A stretch of DNA of 64,000 bases, taken from Skeletonema tropicum (lineage: Eukaryota; Bacillariophyta; Thalassiosirophyceae; Thalassiosirales; Thalassiosiraceae). Where the stretch lies: assembly GCA_037178625.1 (NCBI GenBank), contig CM074136.1:992001-1056000 (forward strand), written 5' to 3'. The translations under genes were made by a program, and so were the position numbers. Under the pieces are notes generated by a model that was given only the letters and a program-made list of their open reading frames with translations, did no database searches and was not told the origin of the DNA. How positions within the stretch are numbered: the first letter of the stretch is position 1; each line of letters opens with the position of its first letter. Shown here piece by piece: positions 20,225 to 31,818 of this stretch.

Positions 20225-22040
20225 ATGGGAAGACAACCGAGTTCGAGCTTCAACGTATCCAGAGCCAGAGTAGGAGTAGCACCCTCCATTGAGCGAAGTT
20301 GTGGCGTAGATTCACAAAACTCAGAGAAGCAATGCCTGAAGCAAAGATGGATAATACTCATTCTTGCATGTACGATAATGTTCGGTCTGTATTATCTGTA
20401 AGTTCTATCCAGATTCATCACTATGAAGCATTTCCACATTGCTTACTAAACTTCTTCCTCCATGACTCAGAATCAAACTGCCAGCATCCATACACGAGCA
20501 GCTGAAAGAGACCATTCCTGGCGCTGACGGCGCTGATGGCGCTGACTCTGAACGAAATTATCAGCTTTTGTATACAGTTGCTCAAGCGCCAGGAGTATTG
20601 ATGCCCATATTCTCCGGTTCCGCAGTAGATAAATTTGGAGCAAGCATTTGTCTGTTGGTTCTATCATCTACATGTCTGATGGGCCAAATCGTTTCATCGT
20701 TTGGAGTTCGACACAGAAGCTGGTGGATCACAATCACTGGACGGTTTGTGTTTGGACTTGGGTTTGAAGCTTTATTTGCAACAAACCAAGCTTTCCTTGT
20801 ATCATGGTTTCCAACGAAAGAGATTGGATTCGCACTTGGGATCTCCTCAGCTATGAGCTATGTAGGATTCCTCTTGAGCTTTTTCATCAGCCCAGCTAGT
20901 GCTAACCATATGTCAACTGCATTCAGCTTTTGGATTGGTACCATCCTGATGAGCGTGTCTGTTCTTGCTTCCGTTGCTGCTCATCTAATAGATAGATGGG
21001 CTGAGACGCAGCTTCTACGCAGTCAGCCCCATTCAACAAATATCATGGAGCCATGTTTCGACGAAGAAAGTAAGAGCTACTCTTCCTCTTCTGTACTGCA
21101 GGATGATGATGGAAGCTACAGAAGCCGCTGTCAAATGCCAAATTTCCCTTCAACATTTTGGCTTATTTGCTGCTTGTGTCTAACAATATATGGGGTGGAT
21201 AGGACATTTATTGACAACGCTTCGGGATTGATGTTGGAACGAAATCTGTTCGTCGTGCCACCGAACGACTGTAGACTAAAACATCCTGAACAATGTCCGT
21301 CTGGATACCTTTCACCAGTAGCGGGGAATCCTCAAATAGACGATAGCAATATGAGTTGCCCAGAAAGCATACCATTCATATCATATGCACCTGTTTGGCC
21401 TAAATCCCTCAACATCACAAAGAGTGAAACGGGATTAGAGCAACTGAGTTGGGAGAAGTCATCTTATGTCTTTGATCCAATGCAGCAATCCGACATCAAT
21501 TGTTTCGATCCATTCTTCTCGGAGGCTTGCGCAAAAGCCTATTGCCAGCAAAAGGATCAAGCGACTGAAACTGCTGGTTTTCTCATGACTATTCCATACA
21601 TCGTTATGATTTGCACTACTTTCCTCTTTGGGCACTTTTGTGTCGATAAATGTGGTCGGCCTGTCGAATTGTTATGTCTTGCGCCAGCACTGTTGGGTAT
21701 GGCGCATTTACTATTACTTCTCGAGAGAGGCTCTTTGATACCGGCCCTCGTATTAGAAGGCCTTGGCAACTCAATCGGAGTGTCTGCTTTATTACCATCG
21801 GTGGCCATAGTGGTGGACAAATCAGATTCGGGCCTTGCTTTTGGCCTGTACACGAGTATTCAGAATCTTGGCTTGGCAATACTTCCTCTTATTGTGGCAT
21901 CAATTTATTCATATTCGGGACGTTATCTTCCAGAAGTTGAACTGCTGATAATTGGTCTTGCAGTTCTCGGTGTTTTGTTTGGCATGTTACTAATGTGTGT
22001 TGACAAGAGAACAGGATCACGTTTGCATTCCCAAGTTTAG
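20225..22040 (+). CDS. Major facilitator superfamily transporter, MFSD1-like
   Basis: Two exons (20225-20397 and 20471-22040) joined across a 73-nt GT-AG intron give about 580 residues. The first transmembrane segment spans the splice (RWIILILACTIMFGLYYL then IKLPASIHEQL), as in MFSD1-type lysosomal transporters. The N-terminal half has GSAVDKFGA, a form of the MFS loop 2-3 motif, and GRFVFGLGFEALFATNQ. Between the halves is a loop with several cysteines and glycosylation sites (about residues 310-400) that is longer than usual. The C-terminal half includes FGHFCVDKCGRP, the repeat of the loop motif, and LGNSIGVSALLPSVAIVV. Human MFSD1 exports dipeptides from lysosomes; the substrate here is inference. 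The start ATG at 20225 opens a basic cytosolic tail. Confidence 0.75.
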
Positions 22041-22308
22041 ATCCCACTTGTCAGGAGCAAGTTACAATTCACGTCTTTCTTCCTCACTTTATATACATTA
22101 CAATATCTACATGTTCAAATGACGAAGACACAATCACAGTCTTCACCATTGAAACGCAGAACGTTGATTAAACATGAATCAACGCACACTTCTTCATCAA
22201 AACTGCTTCCTCCAAACATCCTAAGACTATGGAGAAATATCTATATTCATTCATCAAAACTTTTGTCTCTTCAAACTCACATTCACAACCAAAGAGGAGA
22301 TTCAAAAT

Positions 22309-23362
22309 TTATTTGCCATCATTCCATAGCTTGCCGGAAGGGTAAATAGCATTCAAAGTGGACTGTGCCGCAACAAAGCCCAAACTTGTACTCGTTCCAG
22401 CAATAGCACACCCCATCAATTGCGGAGTTGTATCATGAATGCCAACAATATCGAACAAGAAGTTCTGTGCGGGCAAATACGCCGTATCGGTACCCACAAA
22501 GAACCCGGTAGCACCTCCAATAGCAGCCGAGAGAGACTTATCTGTCTTGGAGTTCTCATAGGTAGGCTCATGGATGTAGCTGCATGGGCCCGAAAGGATG
22601 GTACGTGCTCCTCGTAATCCAAGGTAGAAGGCTGTACCACATCCAACCCATGTACCGGCAAACACTTGCATGAAGGACAAGTTGGCACCCTGGAGGGCAT
22701 CAACGAGAGGCTGCCATGCTGTTCCACTGCAGAAGGCGGCACTTGCGAGGAGGAGGCCGGTTTGGCCCTCACGTGTCATGTTGATTGAGTCGTCACCTGT
22801 GATGGACTTCTTGGCGGCGAAGTAGGCACAGTGTCCGGCCATGACTCCAATGGCATCACCGAGGCCGGTTGTGAGAGCGAAGGCCATGGAGTCGGCGGTG
22901 TAGCCCAAATATTCTTCGGCAAAAATGGATGATGATTGCCAGCTGTTGGTACAAAGATAAATGAGAGATGCATATCATGTGAGCACAATGTATTCATGGC
23001 GCAAACTGATCAGAGAGCTGAACATTGAGGTTGACATAACTTCTAACGACTACTCACCCAAATCCTGCAGGGAAGATCTTGGAAACAGTCACCTCGGCAG
23101 TAATCTTGAATCGATCGGCCATGCCCGATACCGCAGTCTCCTCCTCCTTGGCCTCCTCTGGCGAATACGTCGGCTCTGCGGCATAATTCAGCGGCGGAGC
23201 ACTCTTCATTTGAGGCGGATCCGAATGAATCTCACGCTTGGCCGTTGTAACAACGGATTGTTTCTCTGTAGAAGGGGCGACGGAAGACATTAGGCGCACA
23301 TTCTGTCGTAGGAGAGCTCCGTTGGAGCGGAGGAGGGAGCGTGTAGCGGTTGATACGAGCAT
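22309..23362 (-). CDS. Mitochondrial membrane protein of unknown function
   Basis: Exon 1 is 23362-23058 and exon 2 is 22942-22309. The 114-nt intron has a GTGAGT donor and CAACAG acceptor, and the join GFG-WQSSSIFAEEYLGYTADS is in frame, giving 312 residues. The start (MLVSTATRSLLRSNGALLRQ) is a typical mitochondrial presequence: basic, Ser/Leu-rich and without acids. The second half has four or more short Gly-rich hydrophobic segments (FALTTGLGDAIGVMAGH, LLLASAAFCSGTAW, FAGTWVGCGTAFYLGL, AAIGGATGFFVGTDT, GCAIAGTSTSLGFVAA). The Gly-rich pattern recalls TMEM65-like inner-membrane proteins, but I cannot confirm this. It is convergent with the transporter gene. Confidence 0.65.
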
Positions 23363-24018
23363 GGTTGCTTAGATAGATGTTGATGGAGGAAGCCGTAGCG
23401 GTAGCAGCGTCGGTATTGTAGGACAGAATAGTGAAGTCGTTTGTTATTACAGAAGTGTTGCATCCACGATCGATAACGTAAGTATGACGACGATGAAATT
23501 TGTTCTGTTTCCCATGACCTCCGCCTGCACATATGGAATTTTTAGAACAATTACTTACGTGTCGGCAGAATTTGGGAAGTAAATCGTCATTAATTTTTAA
23601 ATGCGCGGAATCGCGTGACGTGGAAACCTAGTAGAACCCATCTTATTTTATAGATACTGATTCCAATGCTGTATCGTGTACCGTGGGATAGAGAAAGCAG
23701 AACCAACGCATACGTGTTCAAAATTTGCTCTGCTTCCGCTCCCTCCTGAGGGTGGAAGCTGGTACCCATCATCTCTTTTGATACTGATTCCATTGTCTCA
23801 TCGTGTACCGTGAGAAGTTATCCGCGTACAAGACCTCACAAACTCCGAATGAAAAGTGTCTCATTTCAAGTGCCGACTTTATCCAGCGACGGCAGCGGCA
23901 GCGAACAACGCACGCACTTTTAATTCGTTCAAAAGTACATTATGTACTTCATTAAACAGCACACAATACACAAGGCTAAACAAAATTGGACAGCACTGCA
24001 ATCTACCGCATATGCAAA
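23363..24018. promoter_or_regulatory. Divergent promoter region
   Basis: This 656-bp stretch separates two divergent genes. Two related blocks, GATACTGATTCCAATG...CGTGTACCGTG near 23650-23695 and GATACTGATTCCATTG...CGTGTACCGTG near 23779-23812, could be duplicated regulatory sites. Confidence 0.4.
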
Positions 24019-25107
24019 ATGTCTTTTAACTATGCCAGCGTCAGCCTCGACTCCCTCATCTTTGTATTCCTGTTGGGATGGGGCTTAATTCTTTTCTTGG
24101 CATTTGCCAAATTCGTCTATTTCTGCATCAGAAGATTCCGTGGTGACGAGGGAGGGAGAATAGGAGAGGAGGAAACTCCAGAACGCTATCTAACAATGTC
24201 TTCCACACGACAGGGAGAGATTGACAAACTACGAGCGAACGCACTCCAACGCTACTTGAGCAAGTTTACACTGGTAAGACCATGCGAGACATCGAAGATA
24301 AGAGTTCTGTGAACTGACTAGACTGCTGCGAGATTATTTATGTGTAAAATGCACATCTCATAATTCACTCTTTCAATCTATTGTACACAACAGGCACTGG
24401 ATGATAAGCACTTGCTATGCTGCTCTGGATCACAGACTGATAGTACGCTCTCAACATCAACGAATGAGAATGAAGTGAAAAACGAATGTTGCAAAGACAT
24501 GGAAAGAAATAATGACATAGAGAAAGGGAAGAGTGATGTTGCACTTGTACGTAATGGAGGTGATATAGCACAAGATAGCAAGTCAACAGTAGCTAGGGAT
24601 GATGTCGATGCTATCGAATATACTCACATCTCTATCCCGATGCCCGGATGTGAGATGACAGGCATAGATCATATCAGCAGCATTGAGGCAGCGAAAGGAA
24701 GTAGACAAGAAGGAAGAAGATGGAAGTTGCTATCTCTGTTTCAGAGTGGAAAGGACGAGGAAAGCGACAGGTCACAAACCCAGACAGAGCCCGACAAACC
24801 AAATAATTGTCAGCTGCAAACTGTTGAAAAGCGAAGTGTGCCGATATTTTGTGCAATCTGTCTCTCAGAATTTGAAAAGGGTGACCGTGTATGCTGGTCT
24901 TCAAATGCAAATTGCAGCCACGTATTTCACGAAGACTGCATTCTTCAGTGGCTGATGTCTTCGGGAAAGAAGATATCAATGAATCAATACTTCACCAAAT
25001 ACCCGACCGATGCGAAGTTGCTGGAAAATGCATTCTGTCCGTGTTGTCGTCAGGAGTTTATCTGTGTGAAACCACCATCGCTGCTTGGAAGTGAGGAACA
25101 TGTTTGA
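24019..25107 (+). CDS. Membrane-anchored RING-H2 ubiquitin ligase
   Basis: Exons 24019-24273 and 24394-25107 are joined across a 120-nt GTAAGA...CAACAG intron (SKFTL then ALDDKHL), giving 322 residues. One transmembrane span lies near the N-terminus (residues about 13-38). The C-terminus is a RING-H2 finger: CAICLSEFEKGDRVCW, then NCSHVFHEDCILQWL (C-x-H-x2-H-x2-C) and CPCCRQEF. The gap between the third and last Cys pairs is longer than usual (about 40 residues, with the KYPTDAKL insert), a form common in diatom RING proteins. The middle is acidic and probably disordered. Expected role: E3 ligase on an endomembrane; substrate unknown. Confidence 0.8.
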
Positions 25108-25405
25108 GTTTTGTATACATTGTGAATAGATTCGGCCTGTCGATTTGGAAGCATTCCAGCTTGCAAGGTTGTCTCCGATCTCCGATGAAGTACACTTACC
25201 TCTATCATTTCGGCATGCATGCCGAACTTCTTACGTGCGTACCAAATAACTAAAACCCCCACAAAGTTTCAAGATTCCATTATTCCATGCGTCCTCAGTT
25301 TTACATCATAAGTAGTCCACAACACCACAACAACATCAACGCATTACAATAACCACCTGCCCCTGCCTAACGAGAACCCCTTCGTGGAATAGCGACGTGA
25401 TCAAC

Positions 25406-27115
25406 ATGATGAACAACAGTAGTAACCCTACGAAGAAGCGCAAGGCAAATGATAGCCGGACGACCAGCACGGCAGATAATGCGCATGACGTGAACACAGG
25501 CAGCTACAATTTTTTCTCATCATGGTTTGGATATTTTTCAGGGCGGCGTGATGATGCACTGTCAGGAGAGCCAAATAACGAGAGTGCAATTCTGCAATCC
25601 CTTTCACAGATGAACAAAACAATGATGCGGATGGAAGAGAAGCTAGCCACCTTGGGTAGCTTAGAGAGCCGATGTGAAGAATTGGAGAGGAAGTGCAGCT
25701 CTCTCGAGACTATGTTGAAGTCAACATCGCAATCAACGAAGGAGCACATTGACAAAACACTCAAGTATCACGAGATGCGCAATGTTAAAACACTCAAGTA
25801 TCATGAAATGCTGATAAGAAACCAAAAGTGGGAGTACTCAGCTCCTATGTATACGATAAATGAATTGATGGATGGTGTAAATTATTACGATGACGAGGCT
25901 GGATATACCTTTCAAATGATGGGGATATTGAAAGAGAAGACTAGTGCTCTGAGGAGAGGGGATTTTCCTGATGATGAAGTGCATGATGAGGGAGATAAGG
26001 GGATCCTTTTTGATGTTAGTATTATTCAGGGTCTCCCCCCATTCGACGAAATTGTTGATTATCAGTTATTAGATCCCCACTGGGAGGAGTTTGCTGCTGC
26101 ATTGAAGCACTTCAAACCTGTATTTGACGTGTTGCCAGATGATTGTAAGCCTTTCATCTCATGTAGTAATCTCCATCTGAACCGAGTAAACACCCAGCTG
26201 ATCAAAGAAGCATTGGTGAGCATGCCATTCAAACGCTTTAGCTTTGAGCAGAACTGTCAAATTCACGGCGGAATGAACACAATTGCAAAAATGATTGACA
26301 ACAACTCACACTTACAACATCTAGAATTTGATAACGCTCAACATATGATGGACAGGAATGATATTGCTGAACTTTCCTCGGCCATACAACGTCATCCTTC
26401 CCTTGTGGGGCTCACTTTCAATGAATGCTTCAGTGATGGACGGGGAAATAATATGCTTCGCTCACTACTCGGGGCTGGAAGCGTCTTGAAGTTAGAAAGA
26501 CTTAGCATGCGTGGAAACCATTTATTTGGTTCTGGGAATGGACCCAATCATGCGTGCACATTATTGGCTGGTTTCTTAGCAACTAATCCAAGCTTAACAG
26601 ATCTTGACCTCGGGGCAAATGATTTGGATGACAATGATGTTGCACTGATTGCAAATGCTCTTCGCAGTAACACGACTTTGAGAGATCTGGTTATCCGTGG
26701 GAATGAGTACAGTGATGACGGAAACGAAGAATTCTTCCGTGTTCTTTATGACGAAAATAGCCTGAATTCAACCGCTGATTCGAATCACAGCTGTGAGATA
26801 GATGGTGATTTCATCATGATTTGGAACGACGTGGACCTGTATAACAGTAAAAACAGAAGAGTCAACAGGGCCGAAAAACTGTTCAGTCTTCTTTCAACGA
26901 GGAACAAAACTATGTCAAACGTACACCATTTTGGAGACATTGATATAAATCTCCTACCTTGTTTACTTCAAGTTATACAAAAATATGCACTGTTGTCAGA
27001 AGAAGACGATATATATTCACATGTGAAAGCCTTGTCAATCGTCTATGAAATTATGTGCAGATGGGACAAGGTGTCGCCTTTGTATGAGTCATTAGGTAAC
27101 CATATCAAACCATGA
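25406..27115 (+). CDS. Leucine-rich repeat (RNI-like) protein with coiled coil
   Basis: Single exon, about 569 residues from the ATG at 25406. The N-terminus is basic (TKKRKAND, a possible nuclear signal), followed by a coiled coil (residues about 70-130) that contains an exact internal repeat, KTLKYHEM, twice. The C-terminal half holds ribonuclease-inhibitor-type leucine-rich repeats, best seen in LERLSMRGNHLFG, LTDLDLGANDLDDNDVALI and LRDLVIRGNEYSDDG. These LRR proteins are numerous in diatoms and usually serve as protein-binding scaffolds; no enzyme domain is present. The partner is unknown. Confidence 0.75.
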   Translation: MMNNSSNPTKKRKANDSRTTSTADNAHDVNTGSYNFFSSWFGYFSGRRDDALSGEPNNESAILQSLSQMNKTMMRMEEKLATLGSLESRCEELERKCSSLETMLKSTSQSTKEHIDKTLKYHEMRNVKTLKYHEMLIRNQKWEYSAPMYTINELMDGVNYYDDEAGYTFQMMGILKEKTSALRRGDFPDDEVHDEGDKGILFDVSIIQGLPPFDEIVDYQLLDPHWEEFAAALKHFKPVFDVLPDDCKPFISCSNLHLNRVNTQLIKEALVSMPFKRFSFEQNCQIHGGMNTIAKMIDNNSHLQHLEFDNAQHMMDRNDIAELSSAIQRHPSLVGLTFNECFSDGRGNNMLRSLLGAGSVLKLERLSMRGNHLFGSGNGPNHACTLLAGFLATNPSLTDLDLGANDLDDNDVALIANALRSNTTLRDLVIRGNEYSDDGNEEFFRVLYDENSLNSTADSNHSCEIDGDFIMIWNDVDLYNSKNRRVNRAEKLFSLLSTRNKTMSNVHHFGDIDINLLPCLLQVIQKYALLSEEDDIYSHVKALSIVYEIMCRWDKVSPLYESLGNHIKP

Positions 27116-27712
27116 TCATGTTCAATATTACTTATTAGTTCTAAAACTCTCCAACAGGGTATCCCTCTCTCTCTCTACAAGAAAGATATTATAGGCAATG
27201 ATTCAAGTAAGGCTAGGTCCCAAGCCGTACATGAGCTATAGAAGCTATTCGCACGTGATGTCGAGTCAACGACAAGTATTGCAACATCTGTCAATGAAAA
27301 TCAATCGTTTACTCCTCGGTTTCATTGCATGTCAAATGGTCTAGCTTCGGATTCGTCAGTAGGAGTTTACATCCATACAAAAGCAGCTGGCTGCCTGGGG
27401 CCCGCGGCCCGAGCAACCGACTGGCCTCCTAGTACTTGCTGCGATGGTAAAGGAGCTGACACATTGCCTGTTGCCTGAAGATATTATTTGAGTGCCGACG
27501 ATACTTCTATGATGTCAAGCACTTACTTCGAAGGCAAGCTATAAGTTACACGCTACAGGCAATGTAGTACACAGTGAAGTGGATCTCTTCAACTCTATTG
27601 TTGTCTCACAACTGTACTTCCTGCATGATGAGCCCGTCATTTTTTTGCTTTATCTAGGTGGTTGTGAAAGGGGAGTCTATCTTTTTGTCGCATTAATTTG
27701 TTCTTCACTTGC
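27116..27712. other. Intergenic region between convergent genes
   Basis: I see nothing beyond a short CT-repeat near 27165 and a GC-rich patch near 27400. Confidence 0.4.
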
Positions 27713-29431
27713 TCAATCCGATAGCTCCTGCCCTTGTTCATGCTCTCCTACAGCATCTCTCTTTTCTTGCAAATAGTTGACAATTGAGCGGCAGCTCTCT
27801 ACATTCAGCTTGAGCATATCCAAATCAAACTCATTGGCAAGATTGTCCAAGGGCGTACAATCGTAGACTATATTTTCAAACGTTGTTGATGGTGTATCCA
27901 TTTGAGTATCCATTTGATGTTGTTTCCATGCCAATCCGTCCCAGCTGCCACCTGCGCCAGCATACCCACAACACACCAAATACCTTTCCGCAGAAGCAGG
28001 TCTTGACGAAGCTGGCTTCACAAATGCCATTTTGTCAAAGCATCCATACAAATGACGAAGCATTCGTTTCGTCGAATCTTCTTGAAATCCAAACATCTTC
28101 ACGATGTAGATACCTCCTTTACGAAGTAATGTCAATGCAGCAGCTGTTTGCGAGACAACAATATGATGAGCCAACACTTCTTGATTGTTGGAATCACGTT
28201 GAGCATCAAAACCTCCATCGGCAACTACCAAGTGAACTCGTCGATGATGTTGTTGTGTCAATTCATTCTCACTAGTATTGTTGTTGATGTCACTGCCATC
28301 ATTTTGTCGCGGTAGATGCATTGACACTTGTCGTTGAAGCTCTACCACGTTGTCCCAGTTGTAAATACTCCCAGTTCCGTCAATACCTCTACAAATATTA
28401 TAATGAAGTAGCTGCTTATTGTTGCCGTGCTCGTTGCTGCTCTGAGTGACATCAGAGTCTTTCTTGGTTGTCACATCATTCTTATCAGCCGATAAATCTT
28501 GATTGATTTGAAGATGATAATGCTTCTTCAAGTGATTTAAATCCCAACGTACTCCTTTGCCCTCATCATTACTCTCAGATAGACTCATTCCGAACCCATA
28601 ACAAGGAATTTTCGAACTATCACATCCATTATTTGCAGCACCACTAGCAGTCGAAGAGTCTGTAGTATCAACACACTTCTGCTCACTTGTAGGTTGTTGA
28701 TGTAGAGGATTCATATGTCGATATAAAATGTATTCACTGAACCCCCCCGGAGCTCCACATAAATCCACAAACGCAAAGAATGTCTCATCATCATCATCTT
28801 TCATAGCAGCTGACGAAGCTTTATCATCAACTGACATAGGTGATGTTGATTGGCGAGAAGTCAGAGGAAATCCCAGCAAAGCATCAATATTGGCCAATTT
28901 AATTGCAGATCGATTCACAAATTGAAATGACGACGACGATGATGAGTTGCCACCGTTACGACGCTGACGCTTCTTGGAGGGATTGTAGCGATGAGGACGA
29001 ATTGATATGTCCCCCAATCGTTCGTGAGGATTGCATATGGAACGTGCCGTTCGAAATTCATATTGGGCTGTTGTGGCGTTCTTATTAGGTTTGTTCATGG
29101 ATTTTGTTGAGGAGCAGTTATAGTTATTGATAGCATCTGCACATGACTGGGCGACGGGCATGAATTGCTGCTTGAGTTGATTTAACTCTGTCGTAAGTGA
29201 TTGATGATGTGTTGGTTGTACTTTTGTCACATCGTTTGCGTTGCTGCTGCTACCCCCGTTGTCGTTGTCGCTGCCACCGCCGCCATCTGCACTGTAATTC
29301 TGTAGATTATCATGACGGCTAACCCACTTGATTTCGTTGCCGAACCAGCTTGCTTTAATCGTCAAAGGATCTTCGACTGGATGATTTTGATGGGTGACAA
29401 TTTTGCCACGGTGCTTTCTTTTCCTGCCCAT
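27713..29431 (-). CDS. Cap-specific mRNA 2'-O-ribose methyltransferase, CMTR1-like (FtsJ/RrmJ domain)
   Basis: 572 residues, single exon. The RrmJ/FtsJ fold is clear. The SAM-binding motif I is VDLCGAPGGFSEY (residues 222-234), and the catalytic tetrad expected for ribose 2'-O-methyltransferases can be placed as K178 (SAIKLANID), D405 (VVADGGF), K445 (YIVKMFGF) and E482 (SAERYLVC). The GFGMSL and WDNV blocks and a post-tetrad CGY match the CMTR1 type, which methylates the first transcribed nucleotide of capped mRNA in the nucleus. The G-patch and WW domains of animal CMTR1 are absent. Asn/Ser-rich inserts lengthen the loops (about residues 245-270 and 310-340). The N-terminus is basic (GRKRKHRGK), fitting nuclear import. 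Confidence 0.85.
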   Translation of the reverse strand: MGRKRKHRGKIVTHQNHPVEDPLTIKASWFGNEIKWVSRHDNLQNYSADGGGGSDNDNGGSSSNANDVTKVQPTHHQSLTTELNQLKQQFMPVAQSCADAINNYNCSSTKSMNKPNKNATTAQYEFRTARSICNPHERLGDISIRPHRYNPSKKRQRRNGGNSSSSSSFQFVNRSAIKLANIDALLGFPLTSRQSTSPMSVDDKASSAAMKDDDDETFFAFVDLCGAPGGFSEYILYRHMNPLHQQPTSEQKCVDTTDSSTASGAANNGCDSSKIPCYGFGMSLSESNDEGKGVRWDLNHLKKHYHLQINQDLSADKNDVTTKKDSDVTQSSNEHGNNKQLLHYNICRGIDGTGSIYNWDNVVELQRQVSMHLPRQNDGSDINNNTSENELTQQHHRRVHLVVADGGFDAQRDSNNQEVLAHHIVVSQTAAALTLLRKGGIYIVKMFGFQEDSTKRMLRHLYGCFDKMAFVKPASSRPASAERYLVCCGYAGAGGSWDGLAWKQHQMDTQMDTPSTTFENIVYDCTPLDNLANEFDLDMLKLNVESCRSIVNYLQEKRDAVGEHEQGQELSD

Positions 29432-29993
29432 GATGAGCAGAACGACTCTAGCTAATTGAGATTTCTACCGCTGCCATCGATCTACTCCTATTATTTTCTA
29501 CTAACACGGCGCTATCATGTTGTCTACATTCACCTTGCTTGCTATCTGCTCTAGAGGGGGATAGTACCTCGGTACAACAACATGTATATATTGTAGATTG
29601 TATTGTAGTAAAATTTGTAAGGCCGTGGTGGGGGCTTTCGCTTATTTCGGTAAACTACGTATCATTCTAGTATTGTAAACAAGAAACGCATCTGTCTCAG
29701 CTTTCGCTTTTGTGCGAACTTAGATAATAGCGGGCGACGGGGGAGCCCCTGAAATGCTAACTTCTAGACAACACTATTAGTGCTATGTTTCTGTTATTTT
29801 ATGGAGAGAAAGGAGGGTAATCCCCCCAAATGCAGCCCCGCTCAGTTCGCACGATCAATTTTTGCCCTGCGCCGCTTGATTTTGGCACAAGGAGGCATGC
29901 CAAATGCCAATGCAATGTTGCTGTTGCCAATGCTGATAAGGAGTTGTATGCTGGTCTTAGGGTCTCCCCGTGCGCCTGTTGTTAGCAGTAACC
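29432..29993. other. Divergent intergenic region
   Basis: The stretch separates the cap methyltransferase from the ankyrin gene. No motif is recognised. Confidence 0.35.
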
Positions 29994-31541
29994 ATGAGCG
30001 AGAGCGTATCGTCTGTATTACTATCAAATGAATTGTCCCAATTTTGCAAATCTGAGTCGCTTTCAGAGGATGGCCTAAGAGAAATAATTTAACGTCATGA
30101 ATCCAGATTGGTACCACCAAATGATCGTCTTGTGCTGTTAGGCGATTGCGATTGCCTCCTTTCTGCATGCATTAGTGACAGAGTTACAAAGGGAATAATT
30201 CAATGTCTTTTAGAATATTTTCCTGATAAAGCCAATACATCTGATGAAGATGGGTGGACGCCGCTCCATGTTGCATGTGGAAACCCAGATATGACAAAAG
30301 AAATAATTCAAATCCTCTTTGATGCAGCTCCCGAGTCTATTCGCAGTGTAACCAACCAGGGCAACATGCCCCTCCATACCTTCATGAATAAGAATCAGGT
30401 GGATGTGAATATTTTGAAGTTTCTCATCGAGAGGTACCCACAAGCTATTAGACATACAAATAGTAGAGGCTGTCTTCCGATACATCTTCACTGTGCATCT
30501 GGCGGATCTCCTGAGTTTTGCGGTCTGTTGATTGAAGCATATCCTGGTTCCGAGCGAATAGCTGATGCCAACGGTGCGCTACCTCTCCATGTTGCATGTT
30601 TACGCGGCGGTCTTGCCACAGTACAATATTTGTACAAATTCTACCCCGATGCCATCAATCATCAAACAAATTCTGGACTGTACCCGATTCACTGCGCAAT
30701 GTCGGGTTATCCGAGAAACAGTGGAAAATGTTGTGCGGAAATTGTGCGATTCTTGCTGGATTGTGATCCCAATGTGGCACTACAGAAATTTGGAGTAACA
30801 CTGACTCCGCTTGAATTTGCTTGTCGGTTGAATTATGATGATTCAAACATCCAGGCTAGTCTTGAAGCGATCAAGTCAATTTATGATGCACTTCCCCAAT
30901 ATATCGAGGAGATTGAGCCCGATATTCAAAACTGTCATGAGCAAGTGCAATCATTCATAAACAGCGAGTTCGCCTACGCTCTTCAAGCCAAAGATCACCT
31001 TCTCATGACATCACCAGATGAAAGTGGCCAACTCCCCCTGCACACAGCACTACAAAACAATGTCAGACTTGGCTCAATAAAGTTGCTGGTGAGAGGAAAT
31101 CTTTCAGCATTACGAACTTCTGACAACAAATTTGCAATGCCATTGCACATAGCATGTCAGCATCACCATTCTCCGCGCGTTGTACAATACTTGCTTGACC
31201 TCGATCTGAGAACTCTCCAAGCAGTAGATGTTGGCAACAACACCGCTCTCCATTATGCTTGCCGCGGTGCAAAGTATGATACAATAGCGCTTCTTCTTGA
31301 TCACTATGATTCTGTATTGGTTTCGAAACGGAATGCACAAAATAAGCTTCCCATCGACCTCCTTTGGGAAAGTCATGGTGACTGTGATAGAGAAAGCATC
31401 GAATACACAGAGAGTGTCTTTCGACTTCTTAGAGCTCACCCCGAGACTTTGATGAATTACAATGGTGCTATGAATCATACAGGTTCATCAGACAGTTGTT
31501 CACCTCAAGATAGAAAGAAGAGAAAGTTAGGTGCAGTTTGA
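29994..31541 (+). CDS. Ankyrin-repeat protein with in-frame stop (possible pseudogene)
   Basis: An ATG at 29994 opens a frame that reads SESLSEDGLREII and meets TAA at 30090-30092. The same frame then runs on without a break for about 480 codons to 31541. The bases around the stop match the N-terminus of the paralog on the other strand (SESLSDEGLREILERHE), so the stop replaces what was a coding residue. Downstream are about ten ankyrin-like repeats, such as GWTPLHVACGNPDMTKEI, GCLPIHLHCA, GALPLHVACLRGG and NTALHYACRGAKYDTIALLL. No suitable ATG lies between the stop and the first repeat. Either the copy is dead, a small intron removes the stop, or the base is wrong. The family is diatom-expanded and of unknown function. 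Confidence 0.65.
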
Positions 31542-31818
31542 AAGTTTGAATGCAACGTGTCAATGATCTGGCAGTAAGTAGCAGAGACAAGAAAAAGTAG
31601 TGCTAGCGGGAGAAAATCAAATTGTACAACACCACATAGCATCTTACATGAAATAAACATCTAGATACATAATTACTTTTTGCATTGTATGTGCGAGTCC
31701 TTCTGTTTGGCGGATCTACGGCTGTACATTCAAACTTTCACAATCATACCTGACTCGACTTTCTATTTCACTCGTTCTGAGACGAGCAGCCATCAGATTT
31801 GACTTGCTCTTTCATGGA

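Noticed and set aside
29780..30031. Plus-strand frame of 83 codons upstream of the ankyrin gene
   Set aside because: It overlaps the true start region of the ankyrin gene in another frame, has no homology that I recognise, and no splice or start context.
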